This document shows positions 1-8,347 of a stretch of 64,000 nt of DNA, one piece after another. This DNA is from VRUE01 sp963717375 (lineage in GTDB: Bacteria; Actinomycetota; Thermoleophilia; Solirubrobacterales; 70-9), in NCBI GenBank assembly GCA_963717375.1, contig OY970329.1:1674001-1738000 (forward strand). The letters run 5' to 3'. Positions within the stretch are counted from its first letter, which is position 1. Each line of letters starts with the position of its first letter. The notes under the pieces were generated by a model. That model saw only the letters and a list, made by a program, of their open reading frames with translations, made no database searches and had not been told where the DNA came from. The position numbers and the translations under genes are program-made.

Positions 1-1905
1 AACTCCGGCTCGCACCTGAAGCGCGCCGAAGTGATCCTGCCCAGGGGAATGACGGTCAACCCCTCAGAGGCGGAGGGGCTGGGGGTCTGCTCTGAAGCAG
101 ACCTCGCCAAGGAGACCTATGACTCCCTGCCTAATGTCGGCTGCCCGGAGACCTCCAAGATCGGCTCAGTTGAAGCGATCACCCCGGTGATCGATAGAAA
201 CCCCAAGGGCGCCCTCTACCTGGCAAAGCCCTACGCCAACCGCTTCGGCTCCCTGTTGGCCCTCTACCTGGTGCTGAAGGTCCCCGACCGCGGCGTCCTG
301 GTGAAGCTGGCGGGCAGGGTCACGGTCGACCCCGACACCGGCCAGATCACCACTGTCTTCGATGAAACCCCACAGCTGCCTTTCGCTTCCTTCAAGCTGC
401 ACTTCCGCGAAGGCGCAAGAGCGCCCCTGGTCACCCCGGCGGCCTGCGGGAAGTACGAAGCCTTCTCCAACTTCACCCCCTGGTCGGCGCCGGCGTCGAC
501 GATCTCCAAGGCCAACAGCTTTCAGGTCGAAAGCGGCCCCGATCGCGGGCCCTGCCCCACGGGAGGGCTGCCGCCATTCAAGCCTGGCCTGCTGGCGGGC
601 ACGATTAACAACGCCGCGGGCTCCTTCAGCCCCTTCAACGTGAAGCTGACCCGCGAGGATGACGAACAGGAGATCACCCACTTCTCGATCAAGCTGCCCC
701 CCGGCCTGGTGGCAAAGCTGGCGGGCGTCCCCTTCTGCCCCGATGCAGGGATAGCGGCGGCCAAGGCCCGCACCGGCATCCACGGCGGCGAAGAAGAGAT
801 CCTCTCCCCGAGCTGCCCGGCGGCATCGCAGATCGGCACCTCGCTGGCCGGAGCGGGAGTCGGGCAGGTGCTCACCTACGTACCCGGCAAGATCTACCTG
901 GCCGGCCCCTACCACGGCTCGGCGCTCTCGATCGTCGCGATCACCGCCGCCAAGGCCGGCCCCTTTGACCTCGGCACGGTGGTGCTCAGGGAGGCCCTGC
1001 AGGTCAACCCCGAGACCGCCGAAGTCTTCATCGATGCCACCAACTCAGACCCGATCCCCCACATCATCGCGGGCATCCCGGTCCACCTCAGAGACATCCG
1101 CGCCTACGTCGACAAGCCCGAATTCACCTTGAACCCGACCGACTGCGACCGCACCTCGACCGCCTCCACGGTCCTGGGCTCCGGGTTGGATTTCGCCTCT
1201 GAAGCCGACGATCGCCCGATCACTGTCTCCACGCCCTTCCAGGCGGCCGACTGCGCGGCGCTGCCCTTCGGGCCCAAGCTCGGCTTGAGGCTGATCGGCG
1301 GCACCAGGCGCGGCGCCCACCCCGCCTTCCGGGCCCATCTGAAGATGCACGGGTTCGGCGAAGCGGCGATCCAAAGCGCCCAGGTCACCCTGCCCCATTC
1401 GGAGTTCCTCGAGAACGCCCACATCAAGACGATCTGCACCAGGGTGCAGTTCAACCAGGGCTCCGTCCCCGGTGAAAAGTGTCCGGCCGGATCGATCTAC
1501 GGCTATGCCAGGGCGATCACCCCGATCCTCGACGAACCGGTGGCGGGCCCGGTCTTCCTGCGCTCCTCCGAACACCAGCTACCCGACCTGGTCGCCGCCC
1601 TTCACAACGGCAAGATCAACGTCAACCTCATCGGCCGCATCGATTCGGTCAAAGGTGGAGGAATCCGCAACACCTTCGAATCGGTCCCAGACGCCCCGGT
1701 CTCCGAATTCACCCTGACCATGCAAGGGGGAAAGAAGGGCCTCCTGGTCAACTCGACCAACCTCTGCAAGGGCACCCACAAGGCGGAAGCCAACTTCGAG
1801 GGCCACAACGGCAAGTCCCTGCAGTCGCGCCCGGAGCTGCAGGCGAAGTGCTCCAAGGCCAAGAAGCACAAGCGCGCCGCCAAGCACAAGCGCGCGGCCA
1901 GCTAA
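1..1905 (+). CDS. Secreted repeat protein, 5'-truncated by window edge
   Basis: The frame is open from the first base, so the GTG at 31 is only an internal codon and the true start lies outside the window; 634 residues are visible. The protein has at least three imperfect copies of a pattern with Cys-Pro, then Ser-x-Ile-Gly or similar, then a 'G..YLA.PY' type stretch (near residues 45-75, 270-305 and 490-520), which suggests repeated beta-rich modules. It ends in the basic tail KCSKAKKHKRAAKHKRAAS. No enzyme motif was seen. The next gene starts 2 bases after its TAA, so the two are probably co-transcribed. Function unknown; likely exported and surface-associated (inference). Confidence 0.75.
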   Translation, partial: NSGSHLKRAEVILPRGMTVNPSEAEGLGVCSEADLAKETYDSLPNVGCPETSKIGSVEAITPVIDRNPKGALYLAKPYANRFGSLLALYLVLKVPDRGVLVKLAGRVTVDPDTGQITTVFDETPQLPFASFKLHFREGARAPLVTPAACGKYEAFSNFTPWSAPASTISKANSFQVESGPDRGPCPTGGLPPFKPGLLAGTINNAAGSFSPFNVKLTREDDEQEITHFSIKLPPGLVAKLAGVPFCPDAGIAAAKARTGIHGGEEEILSPSCPAASQIGTSLAGAGVGQVLTYVPGKIYLAGPYHGSALSIVAITAAKAGPFDLGTVVLREALQVNPETAEVFIDATNSDPIPHIIAGIPVHLRDIRAYVDKPEFTLNPTDCDRTSTASTVLGSGLDFASEADDRPITVSTPFQAADCAALPFGPKLGLRLIGGTRRGAHPAFRAHLKMHGFGEAAIQSAQVTLPHSEFLENAHIKTICTRVQFNQGSVPGEKCPAGSIYGYARAITPILDEPVAGPVFLRSSEHQLPDLVAALHNGKINVNLIGRIDSVKGGGIRNTFESVPDAPVSEFTLTMQGGKKGLLVNSTNLCKGTHKAEANFEGHNGKSLQSRPELQAKCSKAKKHKRAAKHKRAAS

Positions 1906-1907
1906 GG

Positions 1908-2690
1908 GTGCGCAGGCATCTCAAAGCAGCAGCGCTCTTCTCAGCGCTGCTGCTCGGCCTCGCCGCAATCGCCACCGCCGCGGTCGTTCAGCAGGGCGAC
2001 CTGCGCATCACCGTCCTCTCCCAGATCCAGCCCTACAAGCTCCCGAGGACAAAGCCCGCCCCGATCGCCGTTTTCCTCGCCGGGCACCTCGACAACTCCA
2101 AGGGCGGCATCCCGCCGCAGCTGCAGAAGCTGACGATCGACGTCAACCGCCACGGCCTGCTGCAGTCAAGGGGCCTTGCGGCTTGCCGGATCCCCGAAGT
2201 GCAGCCCGCCTCAACCCAGAGAGCGCTCGAGAACTGCGGCGACGCCCTGATCGGCTCGGGCCAGTTCTGGGCCAACATCGTCCTCCCCGACCAGGGCGCC
2301 TACAGGACCCAGGGCCGCCTGCTGATCTTCAACGGTCGCAAAGGCGGGGCACCCGTCCTGCTCGCCCACATCTACACGTCCCATCCCTTCAACACCTCCT
2401 TCGTCATCCCCTTCTCGATCCACCGCGTCTCCAAGGGCCCCTACGGCACCGAGCTCAGTGCATCGCTTCCACAGGCCCTCGGCACCTGGGGCTACCTGGA
2501 CCGCATCAAGCTCACCCTGCGTCGCAAATACACCTACAAGGGCAAGCAGATGAGCTACTTCAACGCGGCCTGTCCCGCCGAAAGGGGGGCCAGGCGAGCC
2601 CCCTTCCCGCTCGCCTATGCGCGCTTTGACTTCGCCGGCAGGGCGCCCCTGGCGGCGACCGTCGACAAGACCTGTGGGGTCAAGGAATGA
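1908..2690 (+). CDS. Secreted protein of unknown function, paralogue of 12885-13670
   Basis: A GTG start is chosen at 1908, just after the upstream stop, because it gives a clean signal peptide (basic VRRHLK, a hydrophobic Ala/Leu stretch, cleavage near ATAA). The 260-residue product carries the segment 'LPRTKPAPIAV' near residue 47, conserved cysteines ('AACRI', 'ENCGDALIG') and a C-terminal 'FNAACP' stretch. The same landmarks occur in the same order in the protein at 12885-13670, so the two are paralogues on either side of the genomic island. The family appears to be lineage-specific with no known activity. It overlaps no other gene and is followed 25 bases later by another secreted protein, suggesting a three-gene operon. 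Confidence 0.8.
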   Translation: MRRHLKAAALFSALLLGLAAIATAAVVQQGDLRITVLSQIQPYKLPRTKPAPIAVFLAGHLDNSKGGIPPQLQKLTIDVNRHGLLQSRGLAACRIPEVQPASTQRALENCGDALIGSGQFWANIVLPDQGAYRTQGRLLIFNGRKGGAPVLLAHIYTSHPFNTSFVIPFSIHRVSKGPYGTELSASLPQALGTWGYLDRIKLTLRRKYTYKGKQMSYFNAACPAERGARRAPFPLAYARFDFAGRAPLAATVDKTCGVKE

Positions 2691-2715
2691 ACCAGACAAA
2701 GACAGGGGGAAAGAA

Positions 2716-3777
2716 ATGAGAAAAGCGATGTTGGCCCTGGGCCTCCTGGCCGGTCTCCTGCTCGCCCCGGTGGCCCACGCCGCCTATGACCCGATCGGCG
2801 GGGGAACGACCAAGCTCGTCCTCGACAAGAGCTTCGTCTCCTTCCTCAAGCGCGACAAGATCAAGCTCGGCGCCTCAAGTCCCGCCCGGGCGAAGGCCAA
2901 CGCCTTCTTCCTGCCGGTCTCGGGCGGCAGTCTCGACCCGACCAAGGGCCAGGGCCAGATCGACCAGGAAGGCACCCTCGTCTTCGCCGCCGCCAAGGGC
3001 AAGGTGCCGCTGAGGGCGATCACAGTCAAAACCAAGCACTCGCCCCTGATCGGCAAAGTCGGCGGCAGCCAGCTGAAGGTCGCAACTTCCCGAAAGCTCT
3101 CCTCAGGGCGCCAGGGCTTCGACACCTCCTTCTCGGCCAAGGCCCTGAAGCTGACCGCAAAGGTCGCCACCCGCCTCAACAAGAAGCTTCGCCCCGAGCT
3201 CCCCTTCAAGGAGGGACAGCTGATCGGCTCGCTGAGCACCAAGGCCGAGCCCCAGCTGGTCACGATCACCGAAGCAAACCGCGCCGCGCTGTCCTTCGAT
3301 CCGGGCTTCATCGCAAAACTCGACGCCCGCTTCGTCTCGGTGAACCCAATCTTTCCGGCCGAACACGCCGGGCCGCTCTTCACCTTCCCGATCGTTATCG
3401 GCGGTCAACTGGCCCCCGACGGCTCCGAAGGCACCCTCAGAACAGGGGGCTCAGTCGAACTGCTGCAGCTCGGCGCCGGCCAGATCTTCTGGGGTGAACC
3501 CTGGCTCGACCTCGCAGCCCGCTCAGACACCGCCGAAGTCGACATCGAGCCGACCCCCGCCTTCCCCGGCAAGCTGGGGCGCGTAGGCGTCTTTGACCTC
3601 GGCGCCGCAGCCGTCTCCTCAGACCCACGGACGAGGACGATCTCGATCGCCAATGCTCCCCTGACCCTTCCTGCTTCTACCGCGGCCAACCTCAACCAGG
3701 CCTTCGCCGGTGGCCAAGCGGCCTTCGGCGCGGGGGAGGCAGTGGGGACGCTGTCGTTTGCGGCGGTGGGGGAGTAA
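2716..3777 (+). CDS. Secreted protein, possibly HtaA-like
   Basis: The ATG at 2716 follows a good ribosome site (GGGGGAAAGAA) and begins a signal peptide, MRKAMLALGLLAGLLLAPVA, cleaved near AHA. The mature protein (total 353 residues) looks like two related beta-rich halves: residues 25-180 contain 'SFVSFLKRDKIKL' and the second half contains 'GSVELLQLGAGQIFWGEPWL'. The arrangement loosely resembles HtaA-type domains of actinobacterial surface proteins, which in some species bind haem; this is a weak resemblance read by eye. It is the last gene of the apparent operon of secreted proteins and ends 78 bases before the tRNA-Arg gene on the other strand. Confidence 0.75.
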   Translation: MRKAMLALGLLAGLLLAPVAHAAYDPIGGGTTKLVLDKSFVSFLKRDKIKLGASSPARAKANAFFLPVSGGSLDPTKGQGQIDQEGTLVFAAAKGKVPLRAITVKTKHSPLIGKVGGSQLKVATSRKLSSGRQGFDTSFSAKALKLTAKVATRLNKKLRPELPFKEGQLIGSLSTKAEPQLVTITEANRAALSFDPGFIAKLDARFVSVNPIFPAEHAGPLFTFPIVIGGQLAPDGSEGTLRTGGSVELLQLGAGQIFWGEPWLDLAARSDTAEVDIEPTPAFPGKLGRVGVFDLGAAAVSSDPRTRTISIANAPLTLPASTAANLNQAFAGGQAAFGAGEAVGTLSFAAVGE

Positions 3778-3855
3778 AGATGGGGGACGGTCTTAAGGAA
3801 GCGGCCTGCAAGAAACAAGCACCGCTAGCCGGGAGCGCACTCGCTGCCTCCAAGA

Positions 3856-3932
<77 letters not shown>

Positions 3933-5171
3933 TTACCGGAAAAGGCTCTGCTGAGCAGTTTCCAGTGATTGTGAGTCGGCCGCGCCCAGCTCAGATTCGA
4001 CAGAAACAGGCTCTCCGCTGCCCATTGCTGCCCATTCGAGGGCTGCATCGAACTCGCGAAGCGCCACGCCGATCAGCCTCTCGCGGCGGCGCACAGCACT
4101 AGCGTAGACCTTCATCGAGAAGCCCGGCTCGGTGTGCCCGAGCTGGTTCGCCACGTACACGGGGTCGTCGCCCAGGGCGAAGCGCAGGCTCGCGTAGAGG
4201 CGGCGAAGCGAGTGCGGCGTGACAGCCTCGTCAATCGGTCGAAGGCCTAGCTCATCGAGCCTCTTGTTGGCTCTGCGGATAGCGGTCTTCAAGCGCCGCT
4301 CGACGTTGCTGACGCTCTGCCGCTGACCCTTGCGGTTGCGGAACATCGGACCCTCGCTGCTGCTGCTGCGCAGCGTGCGGAGCTTGTAGGCGGTGAGTTC
4401 CTTGCGCAGGGCATCAGGCAGATCGACTTGGCGCACACCCGCCTCGGTCTTCGACTCACCCACGGTCAGCGTCCCGCTGGCCGGATCGAAGTCGGGCCAG
4501 TCGAGTCCACAGGTCTCGCCGTTGCGCAGGCCAGCTCCCGCCATCGTGGCGACCATCGGCCGCAGCTTGTGCGCGGCCTCGAGGAGGGAGGGCAGTTGCT
4601 CCGGCTCGATGGTCGGGCGGTTCGGCGTGCTGCGCTTGACCCGCCGCCGTCTCCCGCGTGCCGGATTGCGCGCCGCGTCGATGTGCCCGTAGTCGCCGCC
4701 TGCGTCGAGGATCATCGCCAGCAGCCCGAGGGACTTGTTGATCTGGTTCGGGCCAAGCGCGCCCTCGCGCAGCTTGGCCGCCTTGTAGCGGTCGACGTGC
4801 TCGGGGCCGATCTGGTCGAGGTGCATCGAGGCGAGGTGGGGGAGAAGGTGGCCGCTCAAAAGCCAGCGGTAGCTCTTGATCGTCTTCGGCCGCAGCTCCG
4901 GTTCGCGGCTTTCCAGCCACTCCGATGCGAACTCATGGAAGGTGGGTGCTTCGGCTATCTGTGGAGCCTGAGCAGGCTCGTATGGCCGCCAGAGGCCGCG
5001 CTCTACGTCAGCGAGGACGTGTCGCAGCTCAGCGTCTGCCCGCCGCCGGTCCCAGCCCTCCTCACTAGTCCCCAGTGCTACATAGCGCCGTTTGCCATAG
5101 GCGCGAAACCGAATCGCCCAAGCCCGTCCGTCCTGGGGCTCGATCACCTGACCTGTAGCCCGGCGAGGCAT
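3933..5171 (-). CDS. int: Tyrosine recombinase (integrase)
   Basis: Site-specific recombinase of 412 residues that would integrate and excise element 1 at the tRNA-Arg site. The order is that of the phage integrase family: an N-terminal AP2-like arm-binding part (residues 1-60), a SAM-like core-binding domain (75-170) and a catalytic domain (185-375). The catalytic set is complete: R216 (GAGLRNGE), K241 (GESKTEAG), H320 and R323 (TPHSLRR), H346 (LGHTEPG) and nucleophile Y356 (KVYA). The ATG at 5171 overlaps the end of the upstream Xis-like frame by 107 bases. The stop lies 3 bases from the tRNA, so its transcript reads straight into the tRNA. Confidence 0.95.
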   Translation of the reverse strand: MPRRATGQVIEPQDGRAWAIRFRAYGKRRYVALGTSEEGWDRRRADAELRHVLADVERGLWRPYEPAQAPQIAEAPTFHEFASEWLESREPELRPKTIKSYRWLLSGHLLPHLASMHLDQIGPEHVDRYKAAKLREGALGPNQINKSLGLLAMILDAGGDYGHIDAARNPARGRRRRVKRSTPNRPTIEPEQLPSLLEAAHKLRPMVATMAGAGLRNGETCGLDWPDFDPASGTLTVGESKTEAGVRQVDLPDALRKELTAYKLRTLRSSSSEGPMFRNRKGQRQSVSNVERRLKTAIRRANKRLDELGLRPIDEAVTPHSLRRLYASLRFALGDDPVYVANQLGHTEPGFSMKVYASAVRRRERLIGVALREFDAALEWAAMGSGEPVSVESELGAADSQSLETAQQSLFR

Positions 5172-5559
5172 CCCTGCCTAAGCCGCCGGGGGTGGGTTGC
5201 TCTCTCCTTGCCCCCGAATCGGAAGCAGCCCCACCCGACCCCTGCGGCTGACCTGCCCGCTTACCCGAGCGGGCGGGTGGGTCAGCCGCTGGTTTGCCAT
5301 CCACCCTCCGCAGCACCCGCGCGGCGATTTCGGGATCGAACCGAAGCCGGGGCTTTGCGCCTGTACCGAGCTTGACCGCACCAAGCTCGATCGCGTGGGA
5401 GTACACCCAAGAGCGCTCGATCCCAAGCCGCCGCGCCAGCTCGGCAGCATCGACCAGCTCTCGCCGCTGAAGCCCACGCTTTTCGAGCAGCTCGACAACC
5501 CGGCGAGCGATTGCCTCGACTGTCTGCGGATCGAGCCTGATGCGAGGATCTCGTCTCAT
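5065..5559 (-). CDS. Xis-like / DNA-binding protein upstream of integrase
   Basis: 164-residue frame starting ATG at 5559. Residues 40-95 ('VDAAELARRLGIERSWVYSH...GAVKLGTG') look like a MerR/excisionase-type winged helix-turn-helix, with a helical N-terminus (RLDPQTVEAIARRVVELLE). It is followed by a Gly/Pro/Arg-rich tail of low complexity. The last ~35 codons overlap the integrase start in another frame, so either the two really overlap or the protein normally ends earlier. Position directly upstream of int fits a recombination directionality factor or integrase regulator (inference). Confidence 0.65.
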   Translation of the reverse strand: MRRDPRIRLDPQTVEAIARRVVELLEKRGLQRRELVDAAELARRLGIERSWVYSHAIELGAVKLGTGAKPRLRFDPEIAARVLRRVDGKPAADPPARSGKRAGQPQGSGGAASDSGARREQPTPGGLGRDASPGYRSGDRAPGRTGLGDSVSRLWQTALCSTGD

Positions 5560-5655
5560 GCCCCGTAGGTGCCAGATGGGGCTCTGGTTGATCCACTTGT
5601 TCGGCAAAAGACCGAAGGTCAGACCTCTCGCCGGGCCTCCATACAGGCGGCCTCC

Positions 5656-5672
5656 GCACGGCGGAGCCGTGC
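5656..5672. other. Short GC-rich hairpin upstream of xis/int
   Basis: GCACGGC-GGA-GCCGTGC, a perfect 7-bp stem with a 3-base loop, lies between the regulator cluster and the Xis-like gene. It could separate transcription of the two, but no T-run follows. Confidence 0.35.
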
Positions 5673-5743
5673 CACAATCGGCCGCCGGAGGCACGGCCGG
5701 AGTCGCCAGCACGATCACGCCAGAGCCTTCCTGACGTTTGGGA

Positions 5744-5968
5744 TCACCAAACTGCGGCCCAGGCACGGACCCGGAGGGTGCGTAGTGTGTCGGCGGTTGG
5801 GTTGTTGTTGCTGTTGGGTCTTCTTTTGAGTCCTTTCCTTGGTTGGCTTGGCTTCATTGCGTTGCTTTGAATTTGGCTTGCCTTGTTCTTTGCCTTCTTG
5901 GCTCTTGGGTCTTTGCTTTGGCTTCTTTTGGTTCTTTGATTTGGTCTCTTTTTCTCGAAGACCTTCAT
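5744..5968 (-). CDS. Small, very basic low-complexity ORF
   Basis: 74-codon frame whose ATG overlaps the stop of the preceding regulator in an ATGA arrangement, which suggests translational coupling. The product is almost all K, R, N, Q, S and P with no hydrophobic core before residue 60 (for example 'KKAKNKASQIQSNAMKPSQP'). The DNA is strikingly purine-rich on this strand and AT-rich compared with its surroundings. It may be a disordered nucleic-acid-binding peptide or simply non-coding DNA that happens to be open. No family recognised. Confidence 0.3.
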   Translation of the reverse strand: MKVFEKKRPNQRTKRSQSKDPRAKKAKNKASQIQSNAMKPSQPRKGLKRRPNSNNNPTADTLRTLRVRAWAAVW

Positions 5969-6231
5969 CGCGGGTCTCGCTCCACGAACGATCCGTAGCG
6001 AACGTCGCCCGGCGTCCAGTCCAAGCCGGTGAGCAGCTCCTCGGCTGAGACTTCGAGCGAGCCGAGCAGCTTGACCAGCGTGTCCACGCGGGCGATGCGC
6101 AGGCCGCGCTCAAGCTGGCTGATCTCCGTCCGGTGGAGCGAAGCCCTGACGCTCAGCTCCTCTTGGGAGAGGTCGGCGCGCTGGCGGGCGCGAACGAGGT
6201 TGTCGCCAAAGCGCTGAGCCACGGCGCTCAA
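5965..6231 (-). CDS. XRE-family helix-turn-helix regulator
   Basis: A TTG start at 6231 is preferred: it overlaps the stop of the upstream gene (TTGA) and gives the usual family start, 'SAVAQRFGDNLVRARQRA'. 88 residues. The HTH covers residues 8-62 ('LSQEELSVRASLHRTEISQL'), followed by 'SAEELLTGLDWTPG', a C-terminal pattern common in small actinobacterial XRE proteins. It forms a tightly overlapping cluster with the gene before it and the basic ORF after it. Probably controls element genes. Confidence 0.8.
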   Translation of the reverse strand: MSAVAQRFGDNLVRARQRADLSQEELSVRASLHRTEISQLERGLRIARVDTLVKLLGSLEVSAEELLTGLDWTPGDVRYGSFVERDPR

Positions 6232-6512
6232 CTGACGCCTCCGAGCAGCTCGTCGAAGCGGACAGCCGCCCGGCTCGGGGCAAGGCGCCGGCAATCGCAA
6301 GAGAGCAGCCCATCGCGGCTCAGTTCCCGCACGGCGCGCTCTACCGCGTCCTGGTCGCGGTCCCGTAGATCGCTCTCAACCCGCAGCGAAAGCTCAAGGA
6401 TCGTCAACTGGGCCGGGTGCAGCACAAGCACCTGAGTAAGGACCGAGCGCTGCATGATCTCGTCCTCTTGGGCGGGCGTAGACATGCCCGGCCGGATATC
6501 TTCGTTGTGCAT
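6228..6512 (-). CDS. Small winged-helix-like protein
   Basis: 94 residues. The middle and end ('LTILELSLRVES', 'DAVERAVRELSRDGLLSC', 'PSRAAVRFDELL') have the helix-helix-wing spacing of small winged-helix proteins. An AGGAGG ribosome site lies 11 bases before the ATG. Its TGA overlaps the TTG of the XRE gene by 4 bases, so the two are translated together. Likely a regulatory partner of the XRE protein; exact role unknown. Confidence 0.6.
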   Translation of the reverse strand: MHNEDIRPGMSTPAQEDEIMQRSVLTQVLVLHPAQLTILELSLRVESDLRDRDQDAVERAVRELSRDGLLSCDCRRLAPSRAAVRFDELLGGVS

Positions 6513-6664
6513 GGGAGCTCATACCTCCTGTGCCATGCCCCCGGCTGTTCCACCAGCGCGGGGGCGCTTTGTCGTGGGTCGGCGAGGCTACCGCAACTTC
6601 TGATGAAACACAAGTGCTGATACAGGTGGATCAAAGCGCCCGCGTCTGAGAACGTGCGCAGAAG
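6513..6664. promoter_or_regulatory. Divergent control region of the element 1 regulators
   Basis: 152 bases between the minus-strand regulator cluster (start 6512) and the plus-strand XRE gene (start 6665). It must hold promoters for both. A short inverted pair of C-run/G-run sequences sits near 6539-6572. No clear -35/-10 pair could be fixed by eye. Confidence 0.45.
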
Positions 6665-6910
6665 ATGCGCCGCTCTGATCATCCCCAGCTCGCCCTGGGC
6701 AAAGCAATCCGCGAGTTTCGCGAAGAGCGCGGAATGACCCAGGAAGCCTTGGCCCAGGAGGCCGACGTCACGGTCGGCCACATGTCGATGATCGAACGGG
6801 GGCACGCCAATCCAACCTGGTCGACGGTCAAAGCAATCGCCGATGCTCTGGGCAGACATATGGTCGACTTGGTAAAGCGGGAAAGCGAGATAAAGGCGCA
6901 AGAGCCCTAG
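6665..6910 (+). CDS. XRE-family helix-turn-helix regulator
   Basis: 81 residues that are almost entirely an HTH_3 domain: 'LGKAIREFREERGMTQEALA', then 'VTVGHMSMIERGHANPTWST' and 'VKAIADALG'. It reads away from the divergent regulator cluster and toward the ATPase/subtilase pair. It could repress the defence pair or the divergent promoter; the sequence does not tell which. Confidence 0.85.
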   Translation: MRRSDHPQLALGKAIREFREERGMTQEALAQEADVTVGHMSMIERGHANPTWSTVKAIADALGRHMVDLVKRESEIKAQEP

Positions 6911-7237
6911 CCCGGTAGCGACTTATTTAGGAACGCCTGGGGTGACGGTAGGGTTTCGCCTGAACTCGTGCCCAGTGATCAACAAATCCTGACTCAAGCG
7001 TCAGTCTGCCAGCCAAGTGCGCTCCCTGGACAGACGCGTCCGCCACTTAAGCAAAGGGCAGGCGAGCCCAGCCGACTCGACAAAGGTTGCAGTCGCAAGC
7101 CACCACTGGCTTGTTGGCACGAATTGGAAAGTCGTGGCTCTAATGTGCCAGCGAGGAGCAACTCAGCCTGCAATTTGCGCTCTTTGCGCTGGTACAGTCG
7201 ATGGGTGCCTTCCACTCCGCGTGCCAAGAACGAGATA
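6911..7237. other. Intergenic leader before the ATPase gene
   Basis: 327 bases with no gene I can support. The ATPase frame is open upstream to 6968, but that translation is cysteine- and serine-rich with no recognisable domain, so I treat it as leader. A repeated TTTGCGCT motif occurs at 7177-7195, close to the ATPase start. The promoter of the ietA-ietS pair is presumably here. Confidence 0.4.
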
Positions 7238-8347
7238 ATGAGCGAGTCCGAGGCGGTTCTCGTGGATGTCGTAAAGCTCGTCGCTCGCGGTCAGGCAGAG
7301 GATGTCCCGCGCCGCGTCGGCAAGCTCTTGCGCGGGGTTGGTGGACGCCGCGCTCATCAGCTCTCGGAGCCCTGTCGAGAGGCTCTGAGCAAAGCTGTCA
7401 AAGACGCGAGCGACCCGGCAAGCCTCAGGCGAGCCGTTGCAAGTCCGACGACTGCCCCGAGTTCTCCGGTGCCCGAGCTCGTACCGGAGAAACCCGTCTT
7501 CGCGATTGCGCCGGTTCTCGCGTCAAAGCCGCAAGAAGTTCTGTCACAGGTCATAGCGGAGCATCAGCATGCCGAGCGGCTAATCGGCCACGGCGTGTCA
7601 CCGACCCGGTCGCTACTTCTCAGTGGCCCCCCCGGTGTGGGGAAGACCATGGCGGCCACCTACATTGCTTCGCGCCTTGGGCTGCCGATGCACCGGGCTG
7701 AGCCCTCAACGATCGTCACCAGTCTGCTGGGGGAGAGTGCCCGCAACCTTGCCGGCGCTTTCAACGCCGCCAGAGAGAAGCCGAGCGTGTTGTTGCTGGA
7801 TGAGTTCGACGCCTTCGCAAAGCGCCGCGACGACAGCTACGAGGTCGGAGAGCTGAAGCGCTTCGTCACCACTCTTCTTGTGGAGCTTGAGCGTGGGATG
7901 CCCCACGGAATCCTGATCGCAGCCACGAACCACCCGGCGCTACTTGACCCGGCGGTGCATCGACGCTTCGACGCCTCAATTGAGCTTGACCTGCCCGATG
8001 GGCATGCGCGAAGACAGATCCTCGTTACGACTCTCGAAAGTCATCCGATTGAGGTGCGCGATACAACCCTGGACCTCTTTGCTGGTGTCACCAAAGGTGC
8101 AAGTGGTTCCGACTTGCGCCGCCTCGTGGACGAAGCTCTTCGCGCCCATCTCCTTCGTGAGGAGGACTTCGACTTCGCTCTCGTGCGTATCGCCGCTGAG
8201 CGCGGCACTGACACCTCGCGAGACATTCAGGTCAAGGTTGCCCACATCGCTCGCAACGCCGGCTTCACTACCAGGCAAACTGGAGAGCTCCTGGGTTGCT
8301 CACATACCACCGTGCAGCGGATGCTGGAACTGCCCGAGGGGGGTTAG
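7238..8347 (+). CDS. ietA: AAA+ ATPase, IetA-like, with C-terminal HTH
   Basis: Start ATG 7238 (MSESEAV). 369 residues: an N-terminal helical part (1-95), then an AAA+ core with Walker A GPPGVGKT at 130-137, Walker B LLLDEFD at 185-191, a sensor stretch 'ILIAATNHPALLDPAVHRRF' and a lid region. The last ~45 residues ('IARNAGFTTRQTGELLGCSHTTVQRML') look like a helix-turn-helix. The next gene, a subtilisin-like protease, starts on the base after its stop. An AAA ATPase paired with a subtilase is the layout of IetAS, known first as a plasmid-interference pair in Agrobacterium and later shown to give phage defence. Assignment is by this pairing and the motifs. Confidence 0.8.
   Translation: MSESEAVLVDVVKLVARGQAEDVPRRVGKLLRGVGGRRAHQLSEPCREALSKAVKDASDPASLRRAVASPTTAPSSPVPELVPEKPVFAIAPVLASKPQEVLSQVIAEHQHAERLIGHGVSPTRSLLLSGPPGVGKTMAATYIASRLGLPMHRAEPSTIVTSLLGESARNLAGAFNAAREKPSVLLLDEFDAFAKRRDDSYEVGELKRFVTTLLVELERGMPHGILIAATNHPALLDPAVHRRFDASIELDLPDGHARRQILVTTLESHPIEVRDTTLDLFAGVTKGASGSDLRRLVDEALRAHLLREEDFDFALVRIAAERGTDTSRDIQVKVAHIARNAGFTTRQTGELLGCSHTTVQRMLELPEGG

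Noticed and set aside
5744..6113. Longer minus-strand frame (5715-6113) across the XRE gene
   Set aside because: It is out of frame with the XRE domain; only the short frame coupled by ATGA to the XRE stop is worth a low-confidence call.
6968..7237. Extended N-terminus of the AAA ATPase
   Set aside because: No domain, unusual composition, and a good ATG at 7238 begins the conserved part.
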